NCBI GenBank assembly: GCA_016787665.1
Contig: JAEUUC010000010.1
Coordinates: forward strand, 1 to 64,000
Reading direction: 5' to 3'
Source: Cyclobacteriaceae bacterium
GTDB lineage: Bacteria > Bacteroidota > Bacteroidia > Cytophagales > Cyclobacteriaceae
Length of the DNA stretch: 64,000 nt
Translations under genes and position numbers: made by a program
In this document: positions 33,872 through 42,601 of the stretch, in pieces
How positions within the stretch are numbered: position 1 is the stretch's first letter
Layout of the letters: every line of letters begins with the position of its first letter
Notes under the pieces: model-generated
The model's input: only the letters and a program-made list of their open reading frames with translations
What the model was told of the DNA's origin: nothing
The model's database searches: none

Positions 33872-35143
33872 ATGAAAACAATCGTTTGCCTGGCCGCGGT
33901 GTTCATTATCGGAGCGTGCCAGCCACCGCCCCGCGACCCGAAATTCAAGCTCATCTCCACGGAGAAGTTTGTCTTCAACTCCTTTGTGGATTGCAACATG
34001 GCCGAAGCCTGGGTAGGCGATACCCTGCGCATCTTCCCCGGCAAGTATGGCGAGGATCCCGTGTGGGGCGATGCCCGTGAATTGAAGTATGCCAACGGGC
34101 GCCATGCCGATGAGGTCTTTCTGACTCCGCGCGAAAAGTTCATTGACCCGATAATGCCGGCCAATGTGCCCCCCGGCACACCCGGCCTTCACGGAGCGGT
34201 GTGGTTCGAAACGATGTATCAGGACAAAAACGACCCCACCGGCCGAACGTTGTATGGCATCTACCACAACGAAAATTATCCGCAAACACTTCCCTACGAT
34301 TCCGCCACGGGGGTCGGTTACAAAAATGAAAACTGGCCCGAAGGACTTCGCGGGCCGGAGTCGGCTGCAGCCGTATGTCGTATCGGTATCATGAAATCGA
34401 CCGATGGCGGAAAAAGTTGGGAGAACAAAGGCATTTTCATCGAAGATCTGCAGGCCAACATGATCCTGAAGCCAGACAATGTTTCGCTCACCTTTGCAGG
34501 CGGAGTGGGCGATCCTTCGGCCGTAGCCAGTGGCGATTCGCTGTACCTCTTCTTCGGTGAATACAGCTATCCCGAGCCGTATGCCAGCGACCGATACACC
34601 GAAGAAACCGAGTGGAGCGGCCAGTGCATCAGTGTGGCGCGCATCGCGCTACGCGATCTCGATCAGCCGGAGGGCAAAGCCAGGCGCTGGGATGGCCGTG
34701 GATTCAACACCGCGCACAACCAAATCGGTAAACCGATACCTGCGTTGCAGATACCACGTGAAGCCGGGGGCGGACCAGCGTCCAGGGCCGGCCAATACCA
34801 CTGGGGTCCATCCGTCAGTTGGAACTACTACCTCAACTGCTGGGTGATGCTCATGGGTAAAGTGGAAGAGCCGAAGTGGAAAGGCAGCAGCATCTACATT
34901 TCGTTCAACCGGAATAAAGACCTCGGTGTTGGTGACCATGCTGTGCAATGGAGCAAACCTCAATTATTGCTTACCAAGCCCGGTCGCGTGTTGTGGTATC
35001 CGTCACTTCAGCCCATGAACACGCCCGAAGATATTGCCAATAAAAACACGTGCCTGCATTTAGGTCAGCGCGCGCGGCTGTTTGTGAAAGACAGTGAGGC
35101 GAATGAGTATAGTTCGGAATATGTGATTGAGTTTGAGAATTGA
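33872..35143 (+). CDS. lipoprotein with predicted five-bladed propeller (glycosidase/sialidase-like)
   Basis: A 423-residue lipoprotein (MKTIVCLAAVFIIGAC, Cys16). The mature part contains a sialidase-type Asp-box-like segment (IMKSTDGGKSWENKGIFIED) and repeated strands (GVGDPSAVASGDSLYLFFGEYS, HWGPSVSWNYYLNCWVMLMG) as in five-bladed propellers of DUF4185- or GH43/GH117-like proteins. It is expected on the periplasmic or surface side of the outer membrane. Catalytic residues cannot be assigned with confidence. Divergent from the TonB receptor operon. Confidence 0.65.
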   Translation: MKTIVCLAAVFIIGACQPPPRDPKFKLISTEKFVFNSFVDCNMAEAWVGDTLRIFPGKYGEDPVWGDARELKYANGRHADEVFLTPREKFIDPIMPANVPPGTPGLHGAVWFETMYQDKNDPTGRTLYGIYHNENYPQTLPYDSATGVGYKNENWPEGLRGPESAAAVCRIGIMKSTDGGKSWENKGIFIEDLQANMILKPDNVSLTFAGGVGDPSAVASGDSLYLFFGEYSYPEPYASDRYTEETEWSGQCISVARIALRDLDQPEGKARRWDGRGFNTAHNQIGKPIPALQIPREAGGGPASRAGQYHWGPSVSWNYYLNCWVMLMGKVEEPKWKGSSIYISFNRNKDLGVGDHAVQWSKPQLLLTKPGRVLWYPSLQPMNTPEDIANKNTCLHLGQRARLFVKDSEANEYSSEYVIEFEN

Positions 35144-35178
35144 TCATCTTGAAATGATGAACCGAACTGGCAAGAATA

Positions 35179-35877
35179 TCACATCGGCTTGCGATAATCA
35201 GGGTTTTGTTGGGCTGGAGTCGTTCGATAAGTACCCTGGATGATTTTGCCATCATAAAAATCAAACTCAATCACCTGTGCGCGCTTTGGATCGTTAATTA
35301 TCAAATGATGTACGTTATCATCATACACGGCAGGAAAATTAGGAATGGTATCACCAGTGCGAAAAAAATATATATCCGTAATCAGTGTATCATAAAAGTA
35401 AAGTGCTGATCGAAACTGTTCGCCCGCCTCGTAAAAACTCTCCGAGTTTTGATGACGAAGGCCTTTTTTGAAGTACGTGCTGGCCGCTTTGCCTCCTTTC
35501 TTAAAATAGTCAACTTTTTGCTCAAGTCCGTTCGGTAGTCGGCCTCTAAATGTGGTAAACAGTTTCGTTTTGTCCTCGTATTTTTCTTTTCGCCTTGCTT
35601 TAAAATCAATTGAGCTGTATACCAAAACCATGCAACAAACAATAATGCAGAACGCAATCAGTGTGAGGATACGAGTAATTGTATCGCGCTTCTTGCTTTT
35701 GTTTATTCTTTCCGTTACACGAACCCGAATCGATTCCAGATGTTCATCTTTGTGACTTCCAGAAGTTCGTCTAATCTCTTCTTTATAGACTTCACGCAAT
35801 GACTTTCTCTTCCCCAGCAAGTCTCGATTATACTTCAGGGAATCATTCATTTGCTTTAGAAACCCGCCACCGAACAT
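35179..35877 (-). CDS. hypothetical single-pass membrane protein
   Basis: A 232-residue protein. A basic, helical N-terminal region (1-65, many Lys/Arg/Glu) is followed by one membrane segment (about 68-88, ILTLIAFCIIVCCMVLVYSSI) and a C-terminal domain of about 140 residues with Tyr/Phe-rich strands (FYEAGEQFRSALYFYDTLITD). The C-terminal part resembles MORN-like or antitoxin-type YwqK repeats only weakly. It begins 17 nt after the CotH gene, so it is probably cotranscribed with it. Function unknown. Confidence 0.6.
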   Translation of the reverse strand: MFGGGFLKQMNDSLKYNRDLLGKRKSLREVYKEEIRRTSGSHKDEHLESIRVRVTERINKSKKRDTITRILTLIAFCIIVCCMVLVYSSIDFKARRKEKYEDKTKLFTTFRGRLPNGLEQKVDYFKKGGKAASTYFKKGLRHQNSESFYEAGEQFRSALYFYDTLITDIYFFRTGDTIPNFPAVYDDNVHHLIINDPKRAQVIEFDFYDGKIIQGTYRTTPAQQNPDYRKPM

Positions 35878-35894
35878 TTGACTTAATTAACTGG

Positions 35895-37337
35895 TTAAAA
35901 TGCACCGATCGTTGCATCCATCCAGGCTGCCCGTTGTTGCAGAAACTGCCGCAGGTCGCTCACGGACTGATCGTAATTTACGCCAATGCCCTGGTCCCAC
36001 TTGTCGTAGTTTCGCCTGACGGCTCCATTTGCTTTCAAATAATCAGCGGTGTTGCTAACCAACGCACTGAGGGTGGCGTTGCTGAGCGCATTCGCGCGTA
36101 GTGCCTGCCACCGTTGCTTTACCTCTGCTCTAAACTGTTGATCTTCCATCAACCGAGGCCACCAGAACGGCATCATCCAGGCATCGCTTGCTACGTGCTG
36201 GTTGTAGTTAATCACCCAATCGTTCATCGGTATGCGTCCACCATTATCAAACCCAATATCAAAATCCCACACCGGGCCCATGGCCAGCTTGCCGTCCCGG
36301 TCTTTTTGCAAATAGGTGCTCAGCCGGTAAGCATCCACGTTGCGGCATAACTCGTTGATGATAAAGTAATCCACGAAACTGGACCGGTCAATAAAGTTTG
36401 TATAGGTGCGTGTGCCCGAAGTAAAGTTGTCCGTCAGCAGGGCAGTTTCAAACTGATCAACGTAGTTGGCGATATACTGCTTTTGCGCATCCGTGATGTC
36501 TGCGGCATCGGGGTACTCGTACAGAAAATAGGTTTCGAGGTATTTTTGCGGATGGTACGGAGGGCCGAAAGCCGGGAATGAAATTATCCCCCGATTGATA
36601 TCGTAGCGGCTGCGAAAGCTGTTCTGAGCGGTGTAACGAGCGTCATCATCCCAGTTGTTATCGAAATAGGAAAGAGGTTTGCCGATGGCCGCATCGCCAA
36701 GCGATACTTTGTCGATGGTGAGGATGTAACCACCGGTAAGATTAGTCGAACTTGAATTAAGTGAACGTATGTTGATGCGGTTACTGTCGCGCTTCGGCCT
36801 TTCCGTGAAAACGTACACACCCAGATATTCTCCGTTGAGCTCCAGCTCCACGAACTTGCAACGGGCGGCATATCGGCCTATGCTTCGCGAAAGCTCATAC
36901 GCCACAAAGTTGTACATCAATGTTCTATCGAAAATGTACTTGTCGTTCAGGTTGACCACGTGACCAATCAGTCGCCAGTCTTCCTCAGCCGGAAAACCAA
37001 AAAATGAAACGTCCATATCCTGCCCGGCTCCATCGGTTGTCTCAAAATTGTAGCCCTTCTTGTTGGAAAGCCGGTAGGATGTTTTGCCGCGGTAATCGAT
37101 GCCGATACTTTGTTCCTGCACGAGGTTTTTACGCTCGTACACCTTCAGCGTTGCAGGCGTTTTCGGCTCAAACTGAATTTGGGCACCCCGCGTGTCAATC
37201 ACGATGTAGGGAATTTCGCTGCTTCCAACGTCTACGGCAAAATCACGTGGGGGCGGCTCTGCTTCGCGGCACGCCTGATTCAGGGCTACGAATACGAGTA
37301 AGCCAACGGCAAATCCAAACTTCAACACGCGCATCAT
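35895..37337 (-). CDS. CotH kinase family lipoprotein
   Basis: A 480-residue lipoprotein (lipobox near LNQACREAEP). The CotH family is an atypical protein-kinase fold, first known from spore coat protein CotH. Recognisable blocks: GIDYRGKTSYRLSNKKGYNFET, WRLIGHVVNLNDKYIFDRTLMYNFVAYELSRS (read in parts), LNGEYLGVYVFTE, and the late GPVWDFDIGFDNGG metal-binding motif. The DFD motif suggests it may be catalytically active as a secreted kinase. An N-terminal Ig-like strand region precedes the kinase core. Two Met codons at the start differ by one residue. Confidence 0.87.
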   Translation of the reverse strand: MMRVLKFGFAVGLLVFVALNQACREAEPPPRDFAVDVGSSEIPYIVIDTRGAQIQFEPKTPATLKVYERKNLVQEQSIGIDYRGKTSYRLSNKKGYNFETTDGAGQDMDVSFFGFPAEEDWRLIGHVVNLNDKYIFDRTLMYNFVAYELSRSIGRYAARCKFVELELNGEYLGVYVFTERPKRDSNRINIRSLNSSSTNLTGGYILTIDKVSLGDAAIGKPLSYFDNNWDDDARYTAQNSFRSRYDINRGIISFPAFGPPYHPQKYLETYFLYEYPDAADITDAQKQYIANYVDQFETALLTDNFTSGTRTYTNFIDRSSFVDYFIINELCRNVDAYRLSTYLQKDRDGKLAMGPVWDFDIGFDNGGRIPMNDWVINYNQHVASDAWMMPFWWPRLMEDQQFRAEVKQRWQALRANALSNATLSALVSNTADYLKANGAVRRNYDKWDQGIGVNYDQSVSDLRQFLQQRAAWMDATIGAF

Positions 37338-37407
37338 ACAGCTAATATACGTAGCCGATGGAATTGATCCAGAAAAAAGCGAATGACAACGTTAAACAAG
37401 AGAGGTG

Positions 37408-37836
37408 CTACCCCTGGAAGCCGGCTTTGCGGTGGCTGCCGTCACAGTACGGTTTGTTTTGCGAAGCCCCGCACCGGCAAAAGGCGGTCACATTATTCTT
37501 CTTCGTCAGCACACCCAGGGCATCTTTCACGGTCACGTTGCCGTACACCAGCAGCGGACCATTGGGCGATGTCTCCACAATGGTCTCCGACTCTACTTTC
37601 ACCGGGCGGTCGCCCGCATCCGCATTCAGGTAGTAGCTTAAAGCACCACTCGGGCATTTCTTCACTTGATCAATGATGCGTTCGGTGCTGGCCCCCTCGG
37701 GTGTAATCCACGGCCGCTTCTGTGGATCGAACACTTCACCCAATCCTTTGAAACAGATAGCTGAATGAATACAGGTGTCCGGCTTCCAAACAATGGTTAC
37801 TTCTCCGTTGGTGTATTTTTTGGTGATGTCTTTCAT
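37408..37836 (-). CDS. iron-sulfur protein: divergent 4Fe-4S domain plus CDGSH domain
   Basis: A 142-residue cytoplasmic protein. The N-terminal half has Cys22, Cys28 and Cys61 in a divergent ferredoxin-like (Fer4_19) arrangement; the C-terminal half has the CDGSH motif with Cys120, Cys122, Cys131 and His135, which binds a redox-active 2Fe-2S cluster. This two-domain form is frequent in bacterial stress loci. It is the last gene of the co-oriented redox cluster and probably serves as an electron carrier. Spacing to the OsmC gene is about 60 nt. Confidence 0.87.
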   Translation of the reverse strand: MKDITKKYTNGEVTIVWKPDTCIHSAICFKGLGEVFDPQKRPWITPEGASTERIIDQVKKCPSGALSYYLNADAGDRPVKVESETIVETSPNGPLLVYGNVTVKDALGVLTKKNNVTAFCRCGASQNKPYCDGSHRKAGFQG

Positions 37837-37894
37837 AGGGCTGGTTGGGGTGCTTGATTTTGACTCCGGGAAGATACTCTTTTGCGCTTTACGA

Positions 37895-38278
37895 TCAGGA
37901 CTTCAAGGAAGTGTTTATTTCCATTGGCCCTGTCAATAGCTTATGAATGGGGCAGGCATTGGCAATTTGCATCAGGCGCTGACGTTGCTCCTCATCCAGC
38001 GCCCCGTTGAGTTGAACTTCGCGTTCAAAAATGGTTTTGCCGTCCTCTTTGCGGAAGTCGACCTCCACGTGAACCTGCTCGAGCGGCCACTGTTTGCGGT
38101 CGGCATACATGCGCAGGGTTATGGCGGTGCACGAAGCCAGGGACATCATGAGGAACTGGCCGGGTGAAGGCCCCGCGTGCTGCCCACCGAGTTCTTCCGG
38201 TTCATCGGCCAGCAGGGTGTGGCCGGTGGCCGTCAGCTCCGTGCGGTAGTGTTCGCGGCCCAGCGTTGCCGACACCAT
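37895..38278 (-). CDS. OsmC family peroxide-reducing protein
   Basis: A 127-residue protein with the two catalytic cysteines of the OsmC/Ohr family: Cys50 (MSLASCTAITL) and Cys109 (ANACPIHKLL). It should reduce organic hydroperoxides in the cytoplasm. It begins 3 nt after the nitroreductase stop, indicating tight coupling. It lacks the Ohr-specific features, so it is a YhfA/OsmC-like member rather than Ohr. Confidence 0.88.
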   Translation of the reverse strand: MVSATLGREHYRTELTATGHTLLADEPEELGGQHAGPSPGQFLMMSLASCTAITLRMYADRKQWPLEQVHVEVDFRKEDGKTIFEREVQLNGALDEEQRQRLMQIANACPIHKLLTGPMEINTSLKS

Positions 38279-38281
38279 ATA

Positions 38282-38878
38282 TTAAAAGGTGTTATTCATC
38301 ACGAAGAACTCCTGCGTGAAGCGTTCGCGTGGTGCAGTCTCGCGGGTTTTGAACGGCTCTGCCAGTTGCTCAGGCGTACCCGGGTAGCCGATGGCCAATA
38401 CCACAACGGGCTCGTGTGTATCCGGTATGTTGAGGTTACGGATGATCTTCTCTTTTTCAAAGCCGCCCATCTGGTGCACGTTCAAACCCAGATGGGTTGC
38501 CTGCAGGGAAAGGAACGCGTTGGCTGCTCCCAGGTCGAACCGGGCCGAGCCATTCGGTTTGTCATTCTTCAAAAAGTTTTTCCGAACCATCGACACGACC
38601 AACAGCGGGGCTTCCCTCGCCCAGAATTTATTACCCTCCATCAGCGAATCAAAGATCTTTTCCCAAAGCTCAGGCTGATCTTTTGTAGCGTATAGATAGG
38701 CCCACGGCTGTTCATTGCTGCTGCTGGGTGCCCAGCGCGCAGCTTCAAAAAGAGACTTGATCGTCTCACCGCTCACCGGAGTGGGCAAGTATGCTCTGCG
38801 GCTCTTTCGCTCGCGGATTTCTGCGAACACCGGATGTTCAATGGTATTGGATTTCAATTCGATTGTCTGCGTTTCCAT
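38282..38878 (-). CDS. nitroreductase family protein
   Basis: A 198-residue FMN-dependent oxidoreductase. The N-terminal RKSRRAYLPTPV and ARWAPSSSNEQPWAYL blocks bind FMN phosphate and ring, and the C-terminal VVVLAIGYPG is typical. Such enzymes reduce nitroaromatics, quinones or enones with NAD(P)H. It is in the stress-type cluster between OsmC and a small membrane protein. The first residues (METQT) are identical to those of the neighbouring DUF6069 protein, perhaps by chance or through shared initiation sequence. Confidence 0.88.
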   Translation of the reverse strand: METQTIELKSNTIEHPVFAEIRERKSRRAYLPTPVSGETIKSLFEAARWAPSSSNEQPWAYLYATKDQPELWEKIFDSLMEGNKFWAREAPLLVVSMVRKNFLKNDKPNGSARFDLGAANAFLSLQATHLGLNVHQMGGFEKEKIIRNLNIPDTHEPVVVLAIGYPGTPEQLAEPFKTRETAPRERFTQEFFVMNNTF

Positions 38879-38909
38879 GATTTACTTAACAAGAAAGAGT
38901 TCAAACAGT

Positions 38910-39305
38910 TTACTTCGACCATTTGGGTATGCCCCACGTGGCCAGAAATCCCGAAATGATGTGCATGGGTCCGGCTAACAAAGGAAAGGTGCTGTCCAAT
39001 ACCGTGCCGTCCGGCAACTGTGGAGTATTAAATACGGGAAACAGACTGAGCAGCGAAAAGGCAACACCCACAATATACCAGACCAGCTTTCCTTTGGCCA
39101 TATACTTAACGAGCAAAAAGTAGATCACGCCCCCGATCAAAACCGGGAATAGTGAGGACATGACAATAGCAAATGTGAACCCGGGGGGAATGGTGGCGCC
39201 CAATCCGTTGGCCACAAGGCTCCAGATGTTGTTGGCCCCGGCCCCGATTAATCCGGCAATACCGGCCGCTTTCAGTGCTTTCAAAAAGGTGGTTTGTGTT
39301 TCCAT
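38910..39305 (-). CDS. DUF6069-like four-segment membrane protein
   Basis: A 131-residue protein with four predicted membrane segments and the motif GAGANNIWSLVANGLG near the start, then FTFAIVMSSLFPVLIGGVIY and HIISGFLATWGIP at the end. This fits the small membrane family DUF6069, whose role is unknown. It lies between the nitroreductase and pirin genes and is probably part of the same transcription unit. A degenerate repeat tract separates it from the pirin gene. Confidence 0.75.
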   Translation of the reverse strand: METQTTFLKALKAAGIAGLIGAGANNIWSLVANGLGATIPPGFTFAIVMSSLFPVLIGGVIYFLLVKYMAKGKLVWYIVGVAFSLLSLFPVFNTPQLPDGTVLDSTFPLLAGPMHIISGFLATWGIPKWSK

Positions 39306-39330
39306 GTTTTAAGTTGTTTAGGTTATTTTC

Positions 39331-39400
39331 GATTCTGGATATTGGATTCTAGATACTGGATAGAAAGTACAGGATTAAGTATCCTGCATCTTGCATCCGG
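39331..39400. repeat. TCTGGATATTGGATTCTAGA-type repeat
   Basis: Four or more degenerate copies of GGATTCTAGATACTGGAT and ATCCTGCATCTTGCAT. Resembles the tracts at 149-190 and 9831-9863. Confidence 0.45.
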
Positions 39401-39401
39401 T

Positions 39402-40271
39402 TTACTCTTCAATCAATACGCCCATCTTGCCCATTTGATAGTCGCGCATGGCCTCCAGTATTTGGGTCTGGGTGTTCATGACAAACGGGCCGTACGATAC
39501 CACCTCTTCATTAAGCGGTTCGCCTGAAAGGAACAGGATGCGGGTGTCCTCCAACGCAGTAAGCGCAATGCCTTCGCCATCGTTTTTGAAGTGCACGATA
39601 TGCAGGCCCTCTACCATGCCGAAACCTTCTACCTTCAACTTGCCATCCAGCAAATAAATGAGGGTATTGTGCGTGGCCGGTGTTGGAATTGACAGGCTGC
39701 CCTGGCTCTTGAGTTCAAACGTGGCCGCATTCACTACAGCTTGCGAAGGAATTGGCCCTTTTGTGCCGAGTACCTCACCGGAAAAAACTTTTCCGGTCAC
39801 CAGCCCATGGGCAAGGCTGATCTTCGGAGCTTCTTCGGCACTCAGCGGGTAGTAGGCCGGCTGATCCATTTTGTTTTTAGCCGGTGTGTTAATCCACAAT
39901 TGGATAATCTCCTGCCGGCCACCAATCTCATGAATGTCATGAGGCGGGCGCTCACTGTGAATGATGCCCATTCCGGCATTCATCCATTGTGCGCCCCCGG
40001 CATAAATCACACTGTCGTTTCCCCGGCTGTCGCGGTGATGGACACCGCCTTGAAAGATAAACGTCACGGGGGAAAATCCACGGTGCGGGTGCGGCCCCAC
40101 TCCCGCGTCATCGGGATCAACATGTGAAGGGGCTTTGATGTTGGCGTGATGAAGAAGAAGAAAAGGATCAATCTGCTCCACCTGCTGGGTAGGTAAAGGT
40201 TGGCGAATGGGCAGGCCACCCATATCTACCTGCTGGGCATATAACAGACGTGAAACGGTTCGTGTTTTCAT
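39402..40271 (-). CDS. pirin family protein
   Basis: A 289-residue bicupin. The ATG giving MKTRTVSRLLYAQQ was chosen over one nine codons upstream because it matches the usual pirin N terminus. The metal-binding cupin motifs are present: PHPHRGFSPVTFIFQG, HHRDSRGN and MGIIHSE. Pirins of this class act as quercetinase-like dioxygenases or redox-linked regulators. It is one of two pirins in this cluster. Confidence 0.9.
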   Translation of the reverse strand: MKTRTVSRLLYAQQVDMGGLPIRQPLPTQQVEQIDPFLLLHHANIKAPSHVDPDDAGVGPHPHRGFSPVTFIFQGGVHHRDSRGNDSVIYAGGAQWMNAGMGIIHSERPPHDIHEIGGRQEIIQLWINTPAKNKMDQPAYYPLSAEEAPKISLAHGLVTGKVFSGEVLGTKGPIPSQAVVNAATFELKSQGSLSIPTPATHNTLIYLLDGKLKVEGFGMVEGLHIVHFKNDGEGIALTALEDTRILFLSGEPLNEEVVSYGPFVMNTQTQILEAMRDYQMGKMGVLIEE

Positions 40272-40309
40272 ACTCAATCTTTCTGCAAGCGCGGTCACTC
40301 CTGAGTGGA

Positions 40310-40612
40310 CTAACCGTTAATGGCCTGCTGTATCTCGTTAAATAATAGTCCGCTGCCGCCACCGTAGTGACGAATCACTTTGACATCGGGTCGGCTGGAC
40401 AAAAATGTTTGCTTCAGCTTTTGCTCCGACTCCTCTTCCACACCGCCACCAATCAATACCACGTCAAAGGCAGATGCGGAAAATTTTTGGCGGGCCTCGT
40501 CATCCGTCAGGGCCCCTTGGGCATGCCAGTAGGGCTGGGTGTTTACAAGGCGCAGCACCGTTTCCATAATCTGGGCGTGCCGGCCGATGACGAGAATGTT
40601 CACCGCGCTCAT
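40310..40612 (-). CDS. small receiver-like Rossmann protein
   Basis: A 100-residue protein with an alternating beta/alpha pattern (NILVIGRHAQIMETVLRL, FDVVLIGGGVEEESEQ, VKVIRHYGGGSGLL). It looks like a shortened receiver or CheY-like fold, but the phosphoacceptor Asp is replaced by Gly (LIGGG) and the N-terminal acidic pair is missing. It cannot be phosphorylated in the usual way. It sits between the two pirin genes (3 nt from one), so it belongs to the same operon. Function unknown. Confidence 0.65.
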   Translation of the reverse strand: MSAVNILVIGRHAQIMETVLRLVNTQPYWHAQGALTDDEARQKFSASAFDVVLIGGGVEEESEQKLKQTFLSSRPDVKVIRHYGGGSGLLFNEIQQAING

Positions 40613-40615
40613 CGC

Positions 40616-41464
40616 TTATTTGATCATCGGCACTTCCATCAGCAGCAATTCCGCATCGCTGTCAGCGGAAATTTCCAAGCCATCGACATCCCAAATACCG
40701 AAACCGTCACGCTGGTTCAGCAACTGGCCATTGACCCGCACATCGCCCTGAATGACGAAGGCATATATGCCATTGCCCTTTTGGTGAAGTTGATAGGTAG
40801 TGGTAAAGCCTTTGGTGAACGTACCCAGATTAAACCAGGCATCCTGGTTAATCCATACGCCATCGTCTTCGTGCGAGGGGCTCACGATTTGCTGAAGTTT
40901 GTTCACCCGGTCTTGCGGGCGGAAGGTGATCTGGTCGTAGCGCGGCTCAATGTTGCGCTTCTTGGGGAAAACCCAGATCTGAAGGAAGTTGACTTTCTTA
41001 TCCTTGTTCTTGTTGTATTCGCTGTGGTAAATGCCGGTGCCCGCACTCATGATTTGCACATCGTTCTGACGGATGACCGCGGTATTCCCCATGCTGTCCT
41101 TATGCTCCAGGTCGCCTTCGAGGGGAATGGAAATGATCTCCATATTGTCATGCGGGTGCGTCCCGAAACCCATGCCGCCCTCCACGATATCATCGTTAAG
41201 CACGCGCAGGGCACCGAAGTGAATGCGGTTAGGATCATAGTAGTGCGCGAAACTAAACGTGTGGTGACTGTCCAACCAGCCGTGGTTAGCATGGCCGCGT
41301 GTGTTGGCTTTGTGCAGTACAGTATTCATAGTTGTCGTGTTTACAGATGGTAAATGATTGAAGCCCACCGGCTCCGCATGTGCTTCGGCCGGGGCAGCCG
41401 CAGCGGGCACCGTTAAAACAGCGGCCGCAGCCAGGCTGTTGCGAAGAAATTCTTTCCGGTTCAT
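40616..41464 (-). CDS. pirin family protein with an N-terminal signal-like extension
   Basis: A 282-residue protein. A YhhW-type pirin core begins at about residue 46 (MNTVLHKANTRGHANHGWLD) with intact cupin metal motifs (THPHDNMEIIS, EHKDSMGN, YHSEYN). Before it is a 45-residue extension starting NRKEFLRNSLAAAAVLTVPAAAA, which looks like a Tat- or Sec-type signal but has only one arginine. Either the protein is exported, which is unusual for pirins, or translation begins at the internal ATG. It is the first gene of the redox cluster, just behind the operator-like palindromes. Confidence 0.85.
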   Translation of the reverse strand: MNRKEFLRNSLAAAAVLTVPAAAAPAEAHAEPVGFNHLPSVNTTTMNTVLHKANTRGHANHGWLDSHHTFSFAHYYDPNRIHFGALRVLNDDIVEGGMGFGTHPHDNMEIISIPLEGDLEHKDSMGNTAVIRQNDVQIMSAGTGIYHSEYNKNKDKKVNFLQIWVFPKKRNIEPRYDQITFRPQDRVNKLQQIVSPSHEDDGVWINQDAWFNLGTFTKGFTTTYQLHQKGNGIYAFVIQGDVRVNGQLLNQRDGFGIWDVDGLEISADSDAELLLMEVPMIK

Positions 41465-41496
41465 GACTTCCTCTAACGTTGTAGCGCAAACAAAGT

Positions 41497-41520
41497 TATA
41501 TACAATTGTTGTATATACAA
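41497..41520. promoter_or_regulatory. operator-like palindromes upstream of the redox cluster
   Basis: TATATACAA and TTGTATATA form a perfect 9-bp dyad with a 3-nt centre, and overlapping it TTGTATATACAA is a perfect 12-bp palindrome. GTATANNNTATAC-like sites are bound by MarR- and HxlR-type sensors of quinones in other bacteria. They lie 33-56 nt upstream of the second pirin's start. A related half-site (CATATACAATG) lies at about 41670 before the divergent gene. Confidence 0.5.
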
Positions 41521-41688
41521 TGTTTTATTCTAAAAGTCGCGTAATCATCTGATAGTCAATACAATAAATCAACATTTTGTCTGTTGATCACCAGCGGATT
41601 TCTTCGCCCAGATCAGTTGTTGATCGTGCCTCCCGACTCTTTCGGCATTGACTCGAGTCGATTACATTTACATATACAATGAGACAAC

Positions 41689-42441
41689 ATGGCGAGGTGG
41701 CAAGCCTTTTCTCTGGTGATGATTCTGGCCTGCAGTGATTCAGACCCGTTTCCTGGCTACTGTTATCTCCTGGCGTTTAATGGTGATCTACTTGGCCAAA
41801 ATGTAAAATCACTGATCATTGACTACAAAACGGGCACTAATAACTGCATTGACCGGATATTTCTGAAACGAGATGTTTCCGGAGTTATACAAAACAGCAC
41901 GTTCACGCCCCGGTTCGGACCTTCGTGCTCGATCGAATATGGCCTGACGAATTCTGGAACCAATGAAACGTTCGAGGTAGGCATGTCTGATGAACGACTA
42001 TGGTATATAAAACACCACTACGTTTTTGAGGGCACTCCTTACACCGATGTAAAAAACATTCAGCGCGAAAATGACCGGATTTCCCGAATAGACTATCGAA
42101 AACGGGATGGCGAATATTCAGCCTCGTTCAAGTATTCAAGCCCCAATTCACAAAACCCGTCTTCCATAACTTATAAATTTGATGGCTATGATGTCATCAT
42201 GCAATATCAATACGATAACAATCCCACGCCCTTCCACAGTTTGCAGGAACTTGCTTTGATTTTTGATCAGTTTGGCGTCAATAACGTTGTCCGTGTGACC
42301 AGAAAAACGGTAACCACAAGCGGTCAACAACTCGGCCCAGATGTTTTGACCAATTATTCGTACACCTATAATGAGCAATTGTACCCCACGCAGATATTGC
42401 GCGATGGCGTATTGAATACATTTGGCTACAATTGCCAGTAG
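41689..42441 (+). CDS. hypothetical lipoprotein
   Basis: A 250-residue protein with a short lipoprotein signal (MARWQAFSLVMILAC, Cys15). The mature part is beta-rich, with repeated strands ending in Tyr-Asn or Tyr-Thr (ASFKYSSPNSQNPSSITYKF, NYSYTYNEQLYPTQI), similar in style to Rhs/YD-like or DUF4595-type Bacteroidota lipoproteins. No catalytic motif. It is divergent from the redox cluster, and its promoter region may share the operator palindromes. Confidence 0.65.
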   Translation: MARWQAFSLVMILACSDSDPFPGYCYLLAFNGDLLGQNVKSLIIDYKTGTNNCIDRIFLKRDVSGVIQNSTFTPRFGPSCSIEYGLTNSGTNETFEVGMSDERLWYIKHHYVFEGTPYTDVKNIQRENDRISRIDYRKRDGEYSASFKYSSPNSQNPSSITYKFDGYDVIMQYQYDNNPTPFHSLQELALIFDQFGVNNVVRVTRKTVTTSGQQLGPDVLTNYSYTYNEQLYPTQILRDGVLNTFGYNCQ

Positions 42442-42601
42442 AAACGCCCAGGATTGTGCCCCATCTCAATACAAAATAAGACACCGCCTCCAGAGCTGGT
42501 CCACTGGTGTAAATGCGGCAATTATTGCCCAGTTAGCTGACGTACGTCATAGGAATTCACATAAGGGCGCACGACCTTATGGCACATTAACCCCTGAAGG
42601 T

